From the NCBI GenBank assembly GCA_017382555.1, contig JAFOAB010000260.1, forward strand, positions 1 through 7,096: a stretch of DNA of 7,096 nucleotides, given 5' to 3'. Origin of the DNA: Clostridia bacterium. GTDB lineage: Bacteria > Bacillota > Clostridia > Oscillospirales > CAG-272. Below the pieces are notes generated by a model. The model was not told the DNA's origin, searched no databases, and saw only the letters and a program-made list of their open reading frames with translations. Positions 1 through 6,826 of the stretch are shown here, one piece after another. How positions within the stretch are numbered: position 1 is the stretch's first letter; every line of letters starts with the position of its first letter. A program made the translations under genes and the position numbers.

Positions 1-452
1 AACCATTTGATGCCTGCTGTTTTCTTCACTCCGCTGTCCTTTTTGATATCCGCGTTAAGCACAAGCATAATTACTATCAGCACAACACCGACAATGTTCA
101 GCTTGCTCATCGGTTCCTTATACACAACTGCGGCAACCGTAAGCGGAATAATTGATGCAAGGCTTGCGATAAGCGCAGTTATGGACGTAGGTCCGCATGA
201 GAGCGCGATTTGGTAAAGCATCTGAAAGCTTACGTTAAAAAAACCGAAGCACGCCGCACCGATAAGAAGCGCGGAGGTAATCTCCCCGCCACCGGAAAAA
301 GCGAAGGCGAGTATACCCATCGTTCCGAAAACAGTACCGATAAACAGCGCGGAATCCGAAAGGTTCTTGGTATATTTCTTTGCGGCTCTGCTTTGCGTTA
401 ACACCTTTGTTGCAGCAAGCAGACAAAGGACAAGGATAATGAGAAAATTCAT
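1..452 (-). CDS. EamA/DMT-family transporter, N-terminal half (partial, runs off left edge)
   Basis: The frame is open from an ATG at 452 to the window edge, giving 150 residues without a stop. It reads as five hydrophobic segments, at about residues 2-19, 33-53, 59-84, 89-110 and 118-133. A Tyr-Lys-Glu-Pro motif at 111-114 sits before the fifth segment and a basic stretch (Lys137-Lys149) follows it. This is the layout of one EamA repeat; complete drug/metabolite transporters carry two (about 10 membrane spans, 280-300 aa), so about half the protein is missing only because the window ends. The family exports or exchanges small metabolites across the inner membrane; the substrate cannot be told from sequence. 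The start is supported by a GGAG motif 10 bases upstream and a strong promoter at 506-534. It is transcribed away from the lipoprotein gene. The family call is fairly secure, the function is not. Confidence 0.8.
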   Translation of the reverse strand, partial: MNFLIILVLCLLAATKVLTQSRAAKKYTKNLSDSALFIGTVFGTMGILAFAFSGGGEITSALLIGAACFGFFNVSFQMLYQIALSCGPTSITALIASLASIIPLTVAAVVYKEPMSKLNIVGVVLIVIMLVLNADIKKDSGVKKTAGIKW

Positions 453-505
453 TTTATATATTCTCCGTTTGGATCAAAAAACAATATTATCTGTTTGCCG
501 ACGGT

Positions 506-534
506 ATTATATCACGCTTTCTCAAATAAATCAA
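506..534 (-). promoter_or_regulatory. Sigma-A-type promoter with extended -10 for the DMT transporter
   Basis: Read on the minus strand, a TTGATT -35 (529-534) is followed after exactly 17 bases by a perfect TATAAT -10 (506-511). The -10 is preceded by TG and one base, an extended -10. Transcription would start near 499, leaving a leader of about 47 bases with the GGAG ribosome site before the ATG at 452. The match is strong; the transcript itself is inferred. Confidence 0.75.
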
Positions 535-645
535 GACAGATCCCACCGTACAAAGCACACCGAGTGTGAAAAAGCATTGCCCCTCTCCGACGGTCCGTAT
601 ACTGAGCGGTTATAGCGAATAAGGTAAACTTTTTTCAAATTTCTT

Positions 646-675
646 TTGACTTCACATCGGAATTTCTCCTATATT
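646..675 (+). promoter_or_regulatory. Possible upstream promoter of the lipoprotein gene
   Basis: A TTGACT -35 (646-651) lies 18 bases before a TATATT -10 (670-675). Each box differs from consensus by one base. It lies about 45 bases upstream of a better promoter pointing the same way, so it may be a second start site or chance in AT-rich DNA. Confidence 0.4.
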
Positions 676-690
676 CTGCCCTTATTTGCA

Positions 691-720
691 TTGACAGAAG
701 AGTGCAATAAGCATTATAAT
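691..720 (+). promoter_or_regulatory. Sigma-A-type promoter of the lipoprotein gene
   Basis: A perfect TTGACA -35 (691-696) and a perfect TATAAT -10 (715-720) are separated by 18 bases. Transcription would start near 727, giving a leader of about 37 bases that contains the AGGAG ribosome site at 753-757. Two consensus hexamers at a workable distance make this the most likely main promoter. Confidence 0.8.
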
Positions 721-763
721 GTAGGAAGAAAAATTCATTTTCCCGCATAAACAGGAGAATTTT

Positions 764-2935
764 ATGAAAAACAGTAAGCTTTTTACCGACGTTATAAAAA
801 GAACGGCTTGCGGTGCGCTTGCGGCGCTGACCGTTTTTTTTGCAGTTGGATGCAACAAAACACAAACAAGCGACACAACAGAGCCGAGCGTTGACACCAC
901 CCCTATCACCACCGAGGCGGTAACGCTTGACCCTAACGCACCCGAAAACGCACCCGAGGAGCAGTTCACAGTTATCTCCAAGGAGGACTACCTTTCCCGT
1001 ACAACGGCAGGATTTTTATCCCAGCTTGTCGGTATGGTTACGGGTAACGAGTTTGCAACACTTTCAAACGGCAGATGCATTGTTGGCTTGCCCGATACGT
1101 GGTACGAATTTCTGAACGGCCCATACGCAGGAAACACGAAGAATATGAAGCACGGCGACAAGCTGCGCATCAACTCCGCAACGGGCATTAACGAGGTTTG
1201 GATAGATGATGACTTCAGCGTTGACATCTTCAACCAATACAGCCTTGAAAAGATGTACAACACCTACGGCACCGTCAGCGCAAAGGTAGTAAGCGACGGG
1301 TGGATAGATTACGACATTTGGGATATGGGCGGCGGACAGAAGAAGGTAGGCGCCTACGGCCTTATAAACCGCAACAACTTTCTCCCTCAGTTTGCCGGCA
1401 ACACCGAATACGGTAACTGGTACAGCTATAACACAGAATGCTACATAGCCACCGACACGCTTGGTATGACGGCGGCAGGTATGCCCGAGGTTGCGGCAAG
1501 TCTTGCAAAGACCTTCGGACAGGTAACCGGTGACAGAGACAACCTCGGCTTTGCGCAGATGTTCTCCGCAATGATCTCTATGGCGTACTTTGAAAGCGAT
1601 ATTGAAACGCTGATAAGAGAATCCGCCAAGGTATTCCCCGACGGCTCCTGGCAGCTCGACCTTATCGACGAGCTTTTTGCACTTCACGAAAAATACAGTG
1701 ATTGGCGAGTAGCGTACAAGCAGCTCGAAAAGAAGTATTACGTAAACGGCGATACAAGAAGCTCCAACACCACGATAAACTGCGGATTTATGATCCTCGA
1801 CCTCCTTTACGGAGAGGGCGATTACGAAAAGACCTGCAAAATTGGCTCCCTTGCGGGCTATGACTGCGAGACCACCTGCGGAATCGCACTTACCGTTCTC
1901 AGCGTTATGAAGGGTATGGACGTACTGCCCGAGGAGGTAAACACTGTTATCTGGCAGGACGGCAAGGGCGTTATCGTAAACCTTCCCATTCCCGGCTGTG
2001 AGGAAGGCAATTATATGCACGCGGGCAAGCTTGAGGAGCGAATGAACATCGCCGACATCGTTGCGAATTTCGTAAAGAATTTTGAGAGCGTGCTTGTGGA
2101 AAACGGCGGAAAAATCGACGATACGAATTATTACATCCCCACAGAGCAGCTTGGCACCTCCGAGGGTATTAAAATACCGAACTGCGGCTTTGAAAACGGC
2201 AACCTTGACGGCTTTACCGTAGTCGGCACCGCAGAGATCAGCCCACTTGCAACAATGGGACTTAACGCCGCAAAGCTTACGGGCAACACCGAGCTTTACA
2301 CGACCGTAAGCGGTCTTACCGTCGGCGCTACCTACAAGCTTACGCTTTACATTAACGGCTCCGAGACCGCAACCACCTACCTCTTCGCAAGAAAGGCGGG
2401 CGGTGAGGGCACCTGCGCATCCGTCAACAGAACCGTAGGCACCTCCGTATACGAAGCACAGCAGTCCGTAAGACGCTCGCTCGTATTTGAAGCGACTGCG
2501 GAAACGATGGAGATCGGCGTGATCCTCAAGCCCGTTCGCAACGTGGATTATGCGGTTGTCGACCAGTTCCTTCTTAACCGCATCGAGGAGACACCCGTTG
2601 GAACCGCAACCATCAAAAACGCAACCGACAACGGAGTCTATACCAACAACTTCTCCTTAACCGTAGAATCCGAAACCGATAAGGAAGCATATATAAAGCT
2701 GAAGTTTGCGAATGCATCGGGAACCTTTATCAAAGCGGATATCACGCTTAACAGAAAGCCGTACAGAGCCACTGCGTTCTATAAAACGGCAACGGCACCC
2801 GCGGGATATACCTCCGCCGATTGTGTGCTTATCCCCGTTGTGCTGAAGGAGGGCTCCAACACCGTTAATCTCCAATACGGCGGAAAGCTCACCGTAACGG
2901 AAGCCACCGTTATAACTGTTGACGAAAGATGGTAA
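764..2935 (+). CDS. Lipoprotein with ADP-ribosylglycohydrolase-like domain and C-terminal carbohydrate-binding-like domains
   Basis: A 723-residue exported lipoprotein. Residues 1-29 form a signal peptide ending in a lipobox (Ala-Val-Gly-Cys, Cys30), followed by a Thr/Ser/Pro/Glu-rich linker to about residue 66. Residues 75-400 resemble the ADP-ribosylglycohydrolase (ARH/DraG, PF03747) fold: an acidic motif with Asp148-Asp149-Asp150 stands where the family has its first metal-binding Asp pair, a TD-x-x-G-x-x-x-x-G-x-P segment lies at 230-241, a TGD motif at 255-257, and Gly365-Tyr-Asp-Cys-Glu-Thr-Thr stands in for the usual GxDxDT metal motif. Residues 469-607 look like a jelly-roll (CBM4/9-like) domain opening with a GFENG motif. 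Residues 612-723 form another beta-rich module ending in a GSNTVNL stretch, as in CBM6/35-type domains. The family cleaves ADP-ribosyl bonds, but export and the accessory domains suggest a different, perhaps glycan-linked, substrate (inference). The start is fixed by AGGAG 6 bases upstream and the signal peptide. It appears monocistronic. Confidence 0.8.
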   Translation: MKNSKLFTDVIKRTACGALAALTVFFAVGCNKTQTSDTTEPSVDTTPITTEAVTLDPNAPENAPEEQFTVISKEDYLSRTTAGFLSQLVGMVTGNEFATLSNGRCIVGLPDTWYEFLNGPYAGNTKNMKHGDKLRINSATGINEVWIDDDFSVDIFNQYSLEKMYNTYGTVSAKVVSDGWIDYDIWDMGGGQKKVGAYGLINRNNFLPQFAGNTEYGNWYSYNTECYIATDTLGMTAAGMPEVAASLAKTFGQVTGDRDNLGFAQMFSAMISMAYFESDIETLIRESAKVFPDGSWQLDLIDELFALHEKYSDWRVAYKQLEKKYYVNGDTRSSNTTINCGFMILDLLYGEGDYEKTCKIGSLAGYDCETTCGIALTVLSVMKGMDVLPEEVNTVIWQDGKGVIVNLPIPGCEEGNYMHAGKLEERMNIADIVANFVKNFESVLVENGGKIDDTNYYIPTEQLGTSEGIKIPNCGFENGNLDGFTVVGTAEISPLATMGLNAAKLTGNTELYTTVSGLTVGATYKLTLYINGSETATTYLFARKAGGEGTCASVNRTVGTSVYEAQQSVRRSLVFEATAETMEIGVILKPVRNVDYAVVDQFLLNRIEETPVGTATIKNATDNGVYTNNFSLTVESETDKEAYIKLKFANASGTFIKADITLNRKPYRATAFYKTATAPAGYTSADCVLIPVVLKEGSNTVNLQYGGKLTVTEATVITVDERW

Positions 2936-2942
2936 AAAGTAC

Positions 2943-2978
2943 AAAAATGCTTCCCAATTCGCTTGGGAAGCATTTTTT
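2943..2978 (+). terminator. Strong intrinsic terminator after the lipoprotein gene
   Basis: A perfect 15-bp stem pairs 2943-2957 with 2963-2977 around a TTCGC loop and ends in a run of six T (2973-2978). It begins 7 bases after the TAA stop at 2933-2935. The left arm begins with five A, so the hairpin could also terminate leftward transcription. It separates the lipoprotein gene from the downstream unit. Confidence 0.92.
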
Positions 2979-3012
2979 GTTTGAATATTCATAGAAATTT
3001 AACAAAAATATG

Positions 3013-3041
3013 TTTTCTTTTTCATAAACATGTTCTATAAT
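3013..3041 (+). promoter_or_regulatory. Probable promoter of the alarmone synthetase-ABC transporter unit
   Basis: A perfect TATAAT -10 lies at 3036-3041 in the AT-rich gap after the terminator. The -35 region at 3013-3018 (TTTTCT, 17-base spacer) is poor, so the promoter may be weak, activated, or read by another sigma factor. An 8-base palindrome, AACATGTT (3027-3034), sits directly upstream of the -10, where a regulator could bind. The start would be near 3048, about 29 bases before the preferred ATG at 3077. Confidence 0.5.
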
Positions 3042-3066
3042 ACAATAAAATGGATAAATTTTTCTT

Positions 3067-3070
3067 GGAG
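3067..3070 (+). promoter_or_regulatory. Ribosome binding site that decides the synthetase start
   Basis: GGAG lies 6 bases before the ATG at 3077. The earlier in-frame ATG at 3050 has no Shine-Dalgarno-like sequence before it and would lie about 2 bases from the predicted transcription start. This favours 3077. Confidence 0.7.
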
Positions 3071-3076
3071 CAGAAA

Positions 3077-3814
3077 ATGAGTAAAAAAGAGACCGTCGAG
3101 CTAACGCAAAGCGACGGTGAAATACGAGAAAAGCTACGGGAGCTGATGGACGAGGACACCGTTGAATGGATGCAGCAAAAAACGCGCGCGTTCTTTGACC
3201 TGATCTCGTACTACCGTTGCGCCATGATGGAGGTTGAGACGAAGCTGAACGTTCTCAACGAGGAATACTCAATGCGCTATGACCGCAATCCCATAATGAC
3301 GATAAAAAGCCGTATAAAGAGCATTGACAGTATAAGGGGAAAATTAAAGCGCAAGGGGCTTCCCTTTACGCTTGATGCCCTCGCTGACAATATTTACGAC
3401 GTTGCGGGGCTCAGAGTAATTTGTGCCTTCAGAGAGGACGTGTACTCCATTGCGGAATCCCTTCTTTCGCAGGACGACGTGACGCTGATAAGGCGTACCG
3501 ATTACATAGAAAATCCGAAGCCGAACGGCTACCGAAGCCTGCACCTTATAATCGAGGTTCCGATATTCCTTGCAAGCGAAAAGCGCATGATGAAGGTCGA
3601 AATACAGCTGCGTACCGTTGCAATGGACTGGTGGGCGAGCCTTGAGCATCAACTCAGATACAAAAAGGACAATACGTTTACCGACGAAATGTCAAGAGAG
3701 CTGAACTACTGCGCCGCCGTAAGCGCAGACCTTGACGAAAGAATGAACAAATTAATGTGCGCCGTTAATAGCAAAGACGCCGCAGAAATGAATAAAGAGG
3801 TACAAAATGCTTGA
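3077..3814 (+). CDS. Small alarmone synthetase (GTP pyrophosphokinase, RelQ/YjbM-like)
   Basis: A 245-residue cytoplasmic RelA/SpoT-domain protein that should transfer pyrophosphate from ATP to GTP or GDP, making (p)ppGpp. Numbering from the ATG at 3077, the ATP-site motif RxKxxxSxxxK is intact (Arg79, Lys81, Ser85, Lys89), as are the Mg-binding Asp108 in the DVAGLR motif, the G-loop NGYRSLH at 150-156 whose Tyr152 stacks on the guanine base in this family, and the ExQxRT motif (Glu175, Gln177, Arg179, Thr180), followed by WASLEH at 186-191. There is no HD hydrolase domain and no TGS/ACT domain, so it can make but not degrade the alarmone. RelP/RelQ proteins are about 210 residues; the extra length is mostly an N-terminal helical stretch, with a charged C-terminal tail. 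An alternative start at 3050 would add nine residues but lacks a ribosome site. It is first in its operon and overlaps the ABC transporter gene by 8 bases. RelQ versus RelP was not resolved. Confidence 0.92.
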   Translation: MSKKETVELTQSDGEIREKLRELMDEDTVEWMQQKTRAFFDLISYYRCAMMEVETKLNVLNEEYSMRYDRNPIMTIKSRIKSIDSIRGKLKRKGLPFTLDALADNIYDVAGLRVICAFREDVYSIAESLLSQDDVTLIRRTDYIENPKPNGYRSLHLIIEVPIFLASEKRMMKVEIQLRTVAMDWWASLEHQLRYKKDNTFTDEMSRELNYCAAVSADLDERMNKLMCAVNSKDAAEMNKEVQNA

Positions 3815-6800
3815 ACTTAAGAAAATAAGAAAGGTATACCCCGCAGGTAACGGCACCGTAGAGGCGCTGCGCGGAGTTAGCCTTTCGTTCCGCGACAGCG
3901 AGTTTGTTTCCATACTCGGACCCTCGGGCTGCGGAAAAACAACCATGCTTAACATCATCGGTGGACTTGACAAATATACAACGGGCGATCTTGTAATTAA
4001 CGGACGCTCAACGACCGACTTTAAGGACAGAGATTGGGACGGATACCGCAACCACTCCGTCGGCTTTGTATTCCAGAGCTACAATCTCATCCCCCACCAA
4101 AGCGTGCTCAGCAACGTCGAGCTTGCGCTCTCCCTTTCCGGTGTTTCCAAAAGTGAGAGAAGAAAGCGCGCAATTGCCGCGCTTGAAAGAGTTGGCCTTG
4201 GTGATCAGCTGAAAAAACGCCCCGGTGAAATGTCCGGCGGACAGATGCAGAGAGTTGCCATTGCGCGTGCAATAGTAAATGACCCCGATATTATACTTGC
4301 CGACGAGCCTACAGGTGCGCTTGACAGCGAAACGAGCGTGCAGGTAATGGAGATACTGAAGGAGATAGCAAGGGACAGGCTTGTTATTATGGTAACCCAT
4401 AACCCCGAGCTTGCTGAAAAATACTCCACCCGTATCGTAAGAATGCTGGACGGTGAGGTTTTAAGTGACAGTATGCCCGTTACCGAGGATGAGCAGAATG
4501 CATTTGAGGAAAAGCACAAAAACGAAGACAAAACCAAGGAAAAGAAGCCCTCGCTTTCCTTCTTCACCTCCTTTGGACTTTCCCTTAACAATCTCTTTAC
4601 CAAAAAGGGACGTACCGCGCTTACCTCCTTTGCTGGAAGCATCGGTATTATCGGTATCGCGCTTATATATGCGGTATCGCAGGGTATGACCACGTACATC
4701 AACACCGTGCAGGAGGATACGCTTTCCTCCTATCCGCTGACGCTTGAGGCAATGCACACCGATCTCGGCTCCCTTATGGAGACGTTTATGCAGGCGGCAA
4801 GCGCATCCACAGAGCACGACAAGGATGCCGTTTACCAGAAGACCGCGCTTTACGACCTTGTAAACGCGCTGACAAGCATGGAGACCAAGGAAAACGATCT
4901 TGAGGCATTCAAGGCCTACGTTGAGGCGAAGCTCCGCTCCGAGGATGAGGCGGACGAGGCAATAAAGAATGCGATAAGCGGCGTGCAGTACACCTACAGC
5001 ACCGAGCTTACCGTATACACGCAGAGCGTTGACGGTGATATAATCCTCTCCGACTCGCAGGAGCTTATCCGCAAGATACTTGCAAAGTCCTTTAGCAGTA
5101 TGGGTATGGAGAGCATGATGGGTATGACGGACACCACCTCCTCTATGTCCTCCATGTCCTCCATGATGGGTATGGGCTCGCAGCTTACAATGTGGCAGGA
5201 GATGCTTACGGGGACTGACGGAAGCCTCATCAACCCCATTCTCGAAAAGCAGTACGAGCTTGTTTACGGCTCTTGGCCCAATGATTACGATGAGATAATT
5301 CTTGTTCTTGACGAAAATAACGAGCTTGACGATATGACCCTTTACGCACTCGGTCTGAAGTCCGAGGCTGAGATCGACGAGATCGTTGAAGCGGGAATGA
5401 ACCGCACCGAGCTTAAGAACGCACAAAAGAAATGGAGCTACGAGGAGATCTGCGCAATGGAATTTTGCGTAGTTATCGGCGCGGATTGCTACAAGCTTGA
5501 CGAAACGACCGGTCTTTACACCGATCTCCGCTCCACCGACGCAGGTCTGCGTTATCTTTACGATAACGGTCTCAGACTCAAGGTTACCGGTATAATCCGC
5601 CCGAACGAGGATGCCGTTTCATCCATGCTTTCCGGCTCCATCGGCTACACCAAGGCGCTTACCGAATACATTATCGAGAAGGCTGCAGAAAGCTCTGCCG
5701 TTAAGGCACAGCTTGCAGACCCCGCTACCGATATTTTCAGCGGTCTTCCCTTCCGCGATAATTCAAGCCTTACCGACGAAGCGAAGGCTGAGGCGTTCAA
5801 GAATTACGTTGCAGAGCTTTCCAATGAAAAGAAGGCGGCGGCTTACGTAACCATTATGTCCATCCCCTCCGACGAAATGCTCAAGGCATCAGTTGACAGA
5901 GTTATGCAGCAGATGACCCGCGAGGATATGGAAAAGGCACTGCTTAGCGGTCTTTCCCAGCAGACGGGTATGGCGGAAAGCGAGCTTGAGGGATACGTTG
6001 CGGAAATGAGCGACGAGGACTTAAACGAGCTCTTTGAGCAGCTTATTGCAGAGCAGGTAACGGCACAGTATGCCGCAGGCGTACAAACACAGCTTGCCGC
6101 TATGTCCACCGAGCAGCTTGCCGGCGCACTTGCAATGTCGCTTCCCTCCTACACCACCGAGCAGTGTGTAAAATACTACGATGCGGTGCTTGATTTTTCC
6201 GCCACCACATATGATATGAACATCCTCAAGCTCGGCTACGTGGATATCGACGTCCCCTCCACCGTAAACATCTTTGCCTCCACCTTTGAGGAAAAGGATA
6301 TCATCGAGGAGATGATAAAGGATTATAACGACAGCGTTGACGAAACACAGCAGATCAGCTACACCGACTACGTTGGACTTATGATGTCCTCCATCACCAC
6401 CATCATCAATGCTATTACCTACGTTCTTATCTCCTTTGTTGCGGTATCGCTTATCGTTTCCTCCATTATGATCGGCGTTGTAACGCTTATCTCCGTGCAG
6501 GAGAGAACCAAGGAAATAGGTATACTCCGCGCTATCGGAGCTTCCAAAAAGAACGTATCGGGAATGTTTAACGCGGAAACGGTAATAATAGGCTTTACGT
6601 CCGGTCTTATCGGTGTAATCACCACCTATCTGCTGTGCATACCGATAAACATCATTCTGCATAGCCTCACCGGAATCAACAATTTGAGTGCGCAGTTCCC
6701 CGTACCCGTTGCAATTCTTCTTGTCGTTATCAGCGTAATGCTTACGCTTGTCAGCGGAATCATCCCCTCCCGTAGTGCGGCAAAGAAGGACCCCGTAGTA

Positions 6801-6818
6801 GCACTGCGTACCGAATAA
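3807..6818 (+). CDS. MacB-type ABC transporter, ATPase and FtsX permease fused, with very large extracytoplasmic domain
   Basis: A 1003-residue single-chain ABC transporter. The ATPase domain spans about 1-225: Walker A GPSGCGKT at 38-45, Q-loop Gln90, signature SGGQ at 143-146, Walker B ILADEP with catalytic Glu167, and H-loop His198. A charged Lys/Glu linker (230-248) leads to the permease: first membrane span about 271-291, an extracytoplasmic region of about 292-863, then three spans near 864-895, 924-950 and 967-987. The FtsX motif EIGILRAIGASKKNV is at 903-917, and the C-terminus carries an SRSAAKKDPVVALR-type ending. MacB has this four-span topology and works as a dimer that moves substrates or signals mechanically rather than through a channel. 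E. coli MacB has about 650 residues; the excess here is extracytoplasmic, including a Met-rich segment (432-466) and helical repeats (656-798). The ATG has AGAGG 6 bases upstream, inside the synthetase gene. The substrate is unknown; lipoprotein, peptide or antimicrobial handling are options. Confidence 0.93.
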   Translation: MLELKKIRKVYPAGNGTVEALRGVSLSFRDSEFVSILGPSGCGKTTMLNIIGGLDKYTTGDLVINGRSTTDFKDRDWDGYRNHSVGFVFQSYNLIPHQSVLSNVELALSLSGVSKSERRKRAIAALERVGLGDQLKKRPGEMSGGQMQRVAIARAIVNDPDIILADEPTGALDSETSVQVMEILKEIARDRLVIMVTHNPELAEKYSTRIVRMLDGEVLSDSMPVTEDEQNAFEEKHKNEDKTKEKKPSLSFFTSFGLSLNNLFTKKGRTALTSFAGSIGIIGIALIYAVSQGMTTYINTVQEDTLSSYPLTLEAMHTDLGSLMETFMQAASASTEHDKDAVYQKTALYDLVNALTSMETKENDLEAFKAYVEAKLRSEDEADEAIKNAISGVQYTYSTELTVYTQSVDGDIILSDSQELIRKILAKSFSSMGMESMMGMTDTTSSMSSMSSMMGMGSQLTMWQEMLTGTDGSLINPILEKQYELVYGSWPNDYDEIILVLDENNELDDMTLYALGLKSEAEIDEIVEAGMNRTELKNAQKKWSYEEICAMEFCVVIGADCYKLDETTGLYTDLRSTDAGLRYLYDNGLRLKVTGIIRPNEDAVSSMLSGSIGYTKALTEYIIEKAAESSAVKAQLADPATDIFSGLPFRDNSSLTDEAKAEAFKNYVAELSNEKKAAAYVTIMSIPSDEMLKASVDRVMQQMTREDMEKALLSGLSQQTGMAESELEGYVAEMSDEDLNELFEQLIAEQVTAQYAAGVQTQLAAMSTEQLAGALAMSLPSYTTEQCVKYYDAVLDFSATTYDMNILKLGYVDIDVPSTVNIFASTFEEKDIIEEMIKDYNDSVDETQQISYTDYVGLMMSSITTIINAITYVLISFVAVSLIVSSIMIGVVTLISVQERTKEIGILRAIGASKKNVSGMFNAETVIIGFTSGLIGVITTYLLCIPINIILHSLTGINNLSAQFPVPVAILLVVISVMLTLVSGIIPSRSAAKKDPVVALRTE
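5100..5204 (+). repeat. Met/Ser/Gly-rich segment with 9-bp tandem and 12-bp direct repeats, inside the ABC transporter gene
   Basis: This stretch codes for residues 432-466, of which 12 are Met. Three tandem 9-bp units, TCCTCYATG (5139-5165), encode Ser-Ser-Met three times. An exact 12-bp repeat, ATGATGGGTATG, occurs at 5115-5126 and 5163-5174, in frame and 48 bases apart, encoding Met-Met-Gly-Met twice. All units keep the frame, so slippage would change length without breaking the gene. Confidence 0.85.
5772..6200 (+). repeat. Degenerate ~16-residue helical repeats in the extracytoplasmic domain of the ABC transporter
   Basis: Residues 656-798 read as consecutive short helices, most starting with a helix cap of the type [S/T]-x-[E/D]. 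Units begin at residues 656, 672, 688, 704, 723, 735, 752, 767 and 783. Five of the eight steps are 15-17 residues, and three in a row are exactly 16; one 31-residue interval (704-735) is split 19 and 12. Typical openings are SDEM, TRED, SDED, STEQ and TTEQ. The similarity is at protein level only. Confidence 0.55.
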
Positions 6819-6826
6819 GAGGAAAT

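Larger units (their letters stand above)
453..763. other. Divergent intergenic regulatory region
   Basis: These 311 bases separate the leftward transporter from the rightward lipoprotein gene. They hold one leftward promoter (506-534), two candidate rightward promoters (646-675 and 691-720) and the AGGAG ribosome site of the lipoprotein gene (753-757, 6 bases before the ATG). The centre, 535-645, shows no convincing gene, terminator or structured RNA. It has only a short inverted repeat, CACAC-CGA-GTGTG at 556-568, which could be an operator or chance. Short open frames crossing the region lack a ribosome site and look non-coding. Confidence 0.6.

Noticed and set aside
498..594. Direct repeat CCGACGGT at 498-505 and 587-594 around the leftward promoter
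   Set aside because: An 8-base repeat is expected by chance in a region of this size and there is no further symmetry.
7..615. Short plus-strand frames over the left-edge transporter and the intergenic region
   Set aside because: They overlap the EamA-like gene on the other strand, which has convincing membrane segments, ribosome site and promoter; the frames themselves lack ribosome sites.
1064..2020. A 318-codon open frame on the minus strand opposite the lipoprotein gene
   Set aside because: It is antisense to a well-supported gene with signal peptide, domains and ribosome site; its own product shows no recognisable domain and a biased Val/Ala/Gly-rich composition typical of a shadow frame.
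3027..3034. Palindrome AACATGTT next to the -10 box as a LexA/SOS box
   Set aside because: The Gram-positive SOS box needs GAAC and GTTC separated by four bases; here the arms are two bases apart, so it does not fit. It remains only a possible unidentified operator.
3050..3814. Reading the synthetase as a bifunctional Rel protein
   Set aside because: There is no HD hydrolase domain upstream and no TGS or ACT domain downstream; the length fits a single-domain small alarmone synthetase.
3967..3997. TTGACA followed by an AT-rich stretch inside the ABC transporter gene as an internal promoter
   Set aside because: The spacing to the nearest -10-like sequence is 19 bases and that box is weak; it lies within the ATPase coding region and looks accidental.
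4461..5426. A 321-codon minus-strand frame opposite the ABC transporter gene
   Set aside because: It is a shadow of strong codon bias in the transporter; the product is His/Arg/Leu-rich without domain features.
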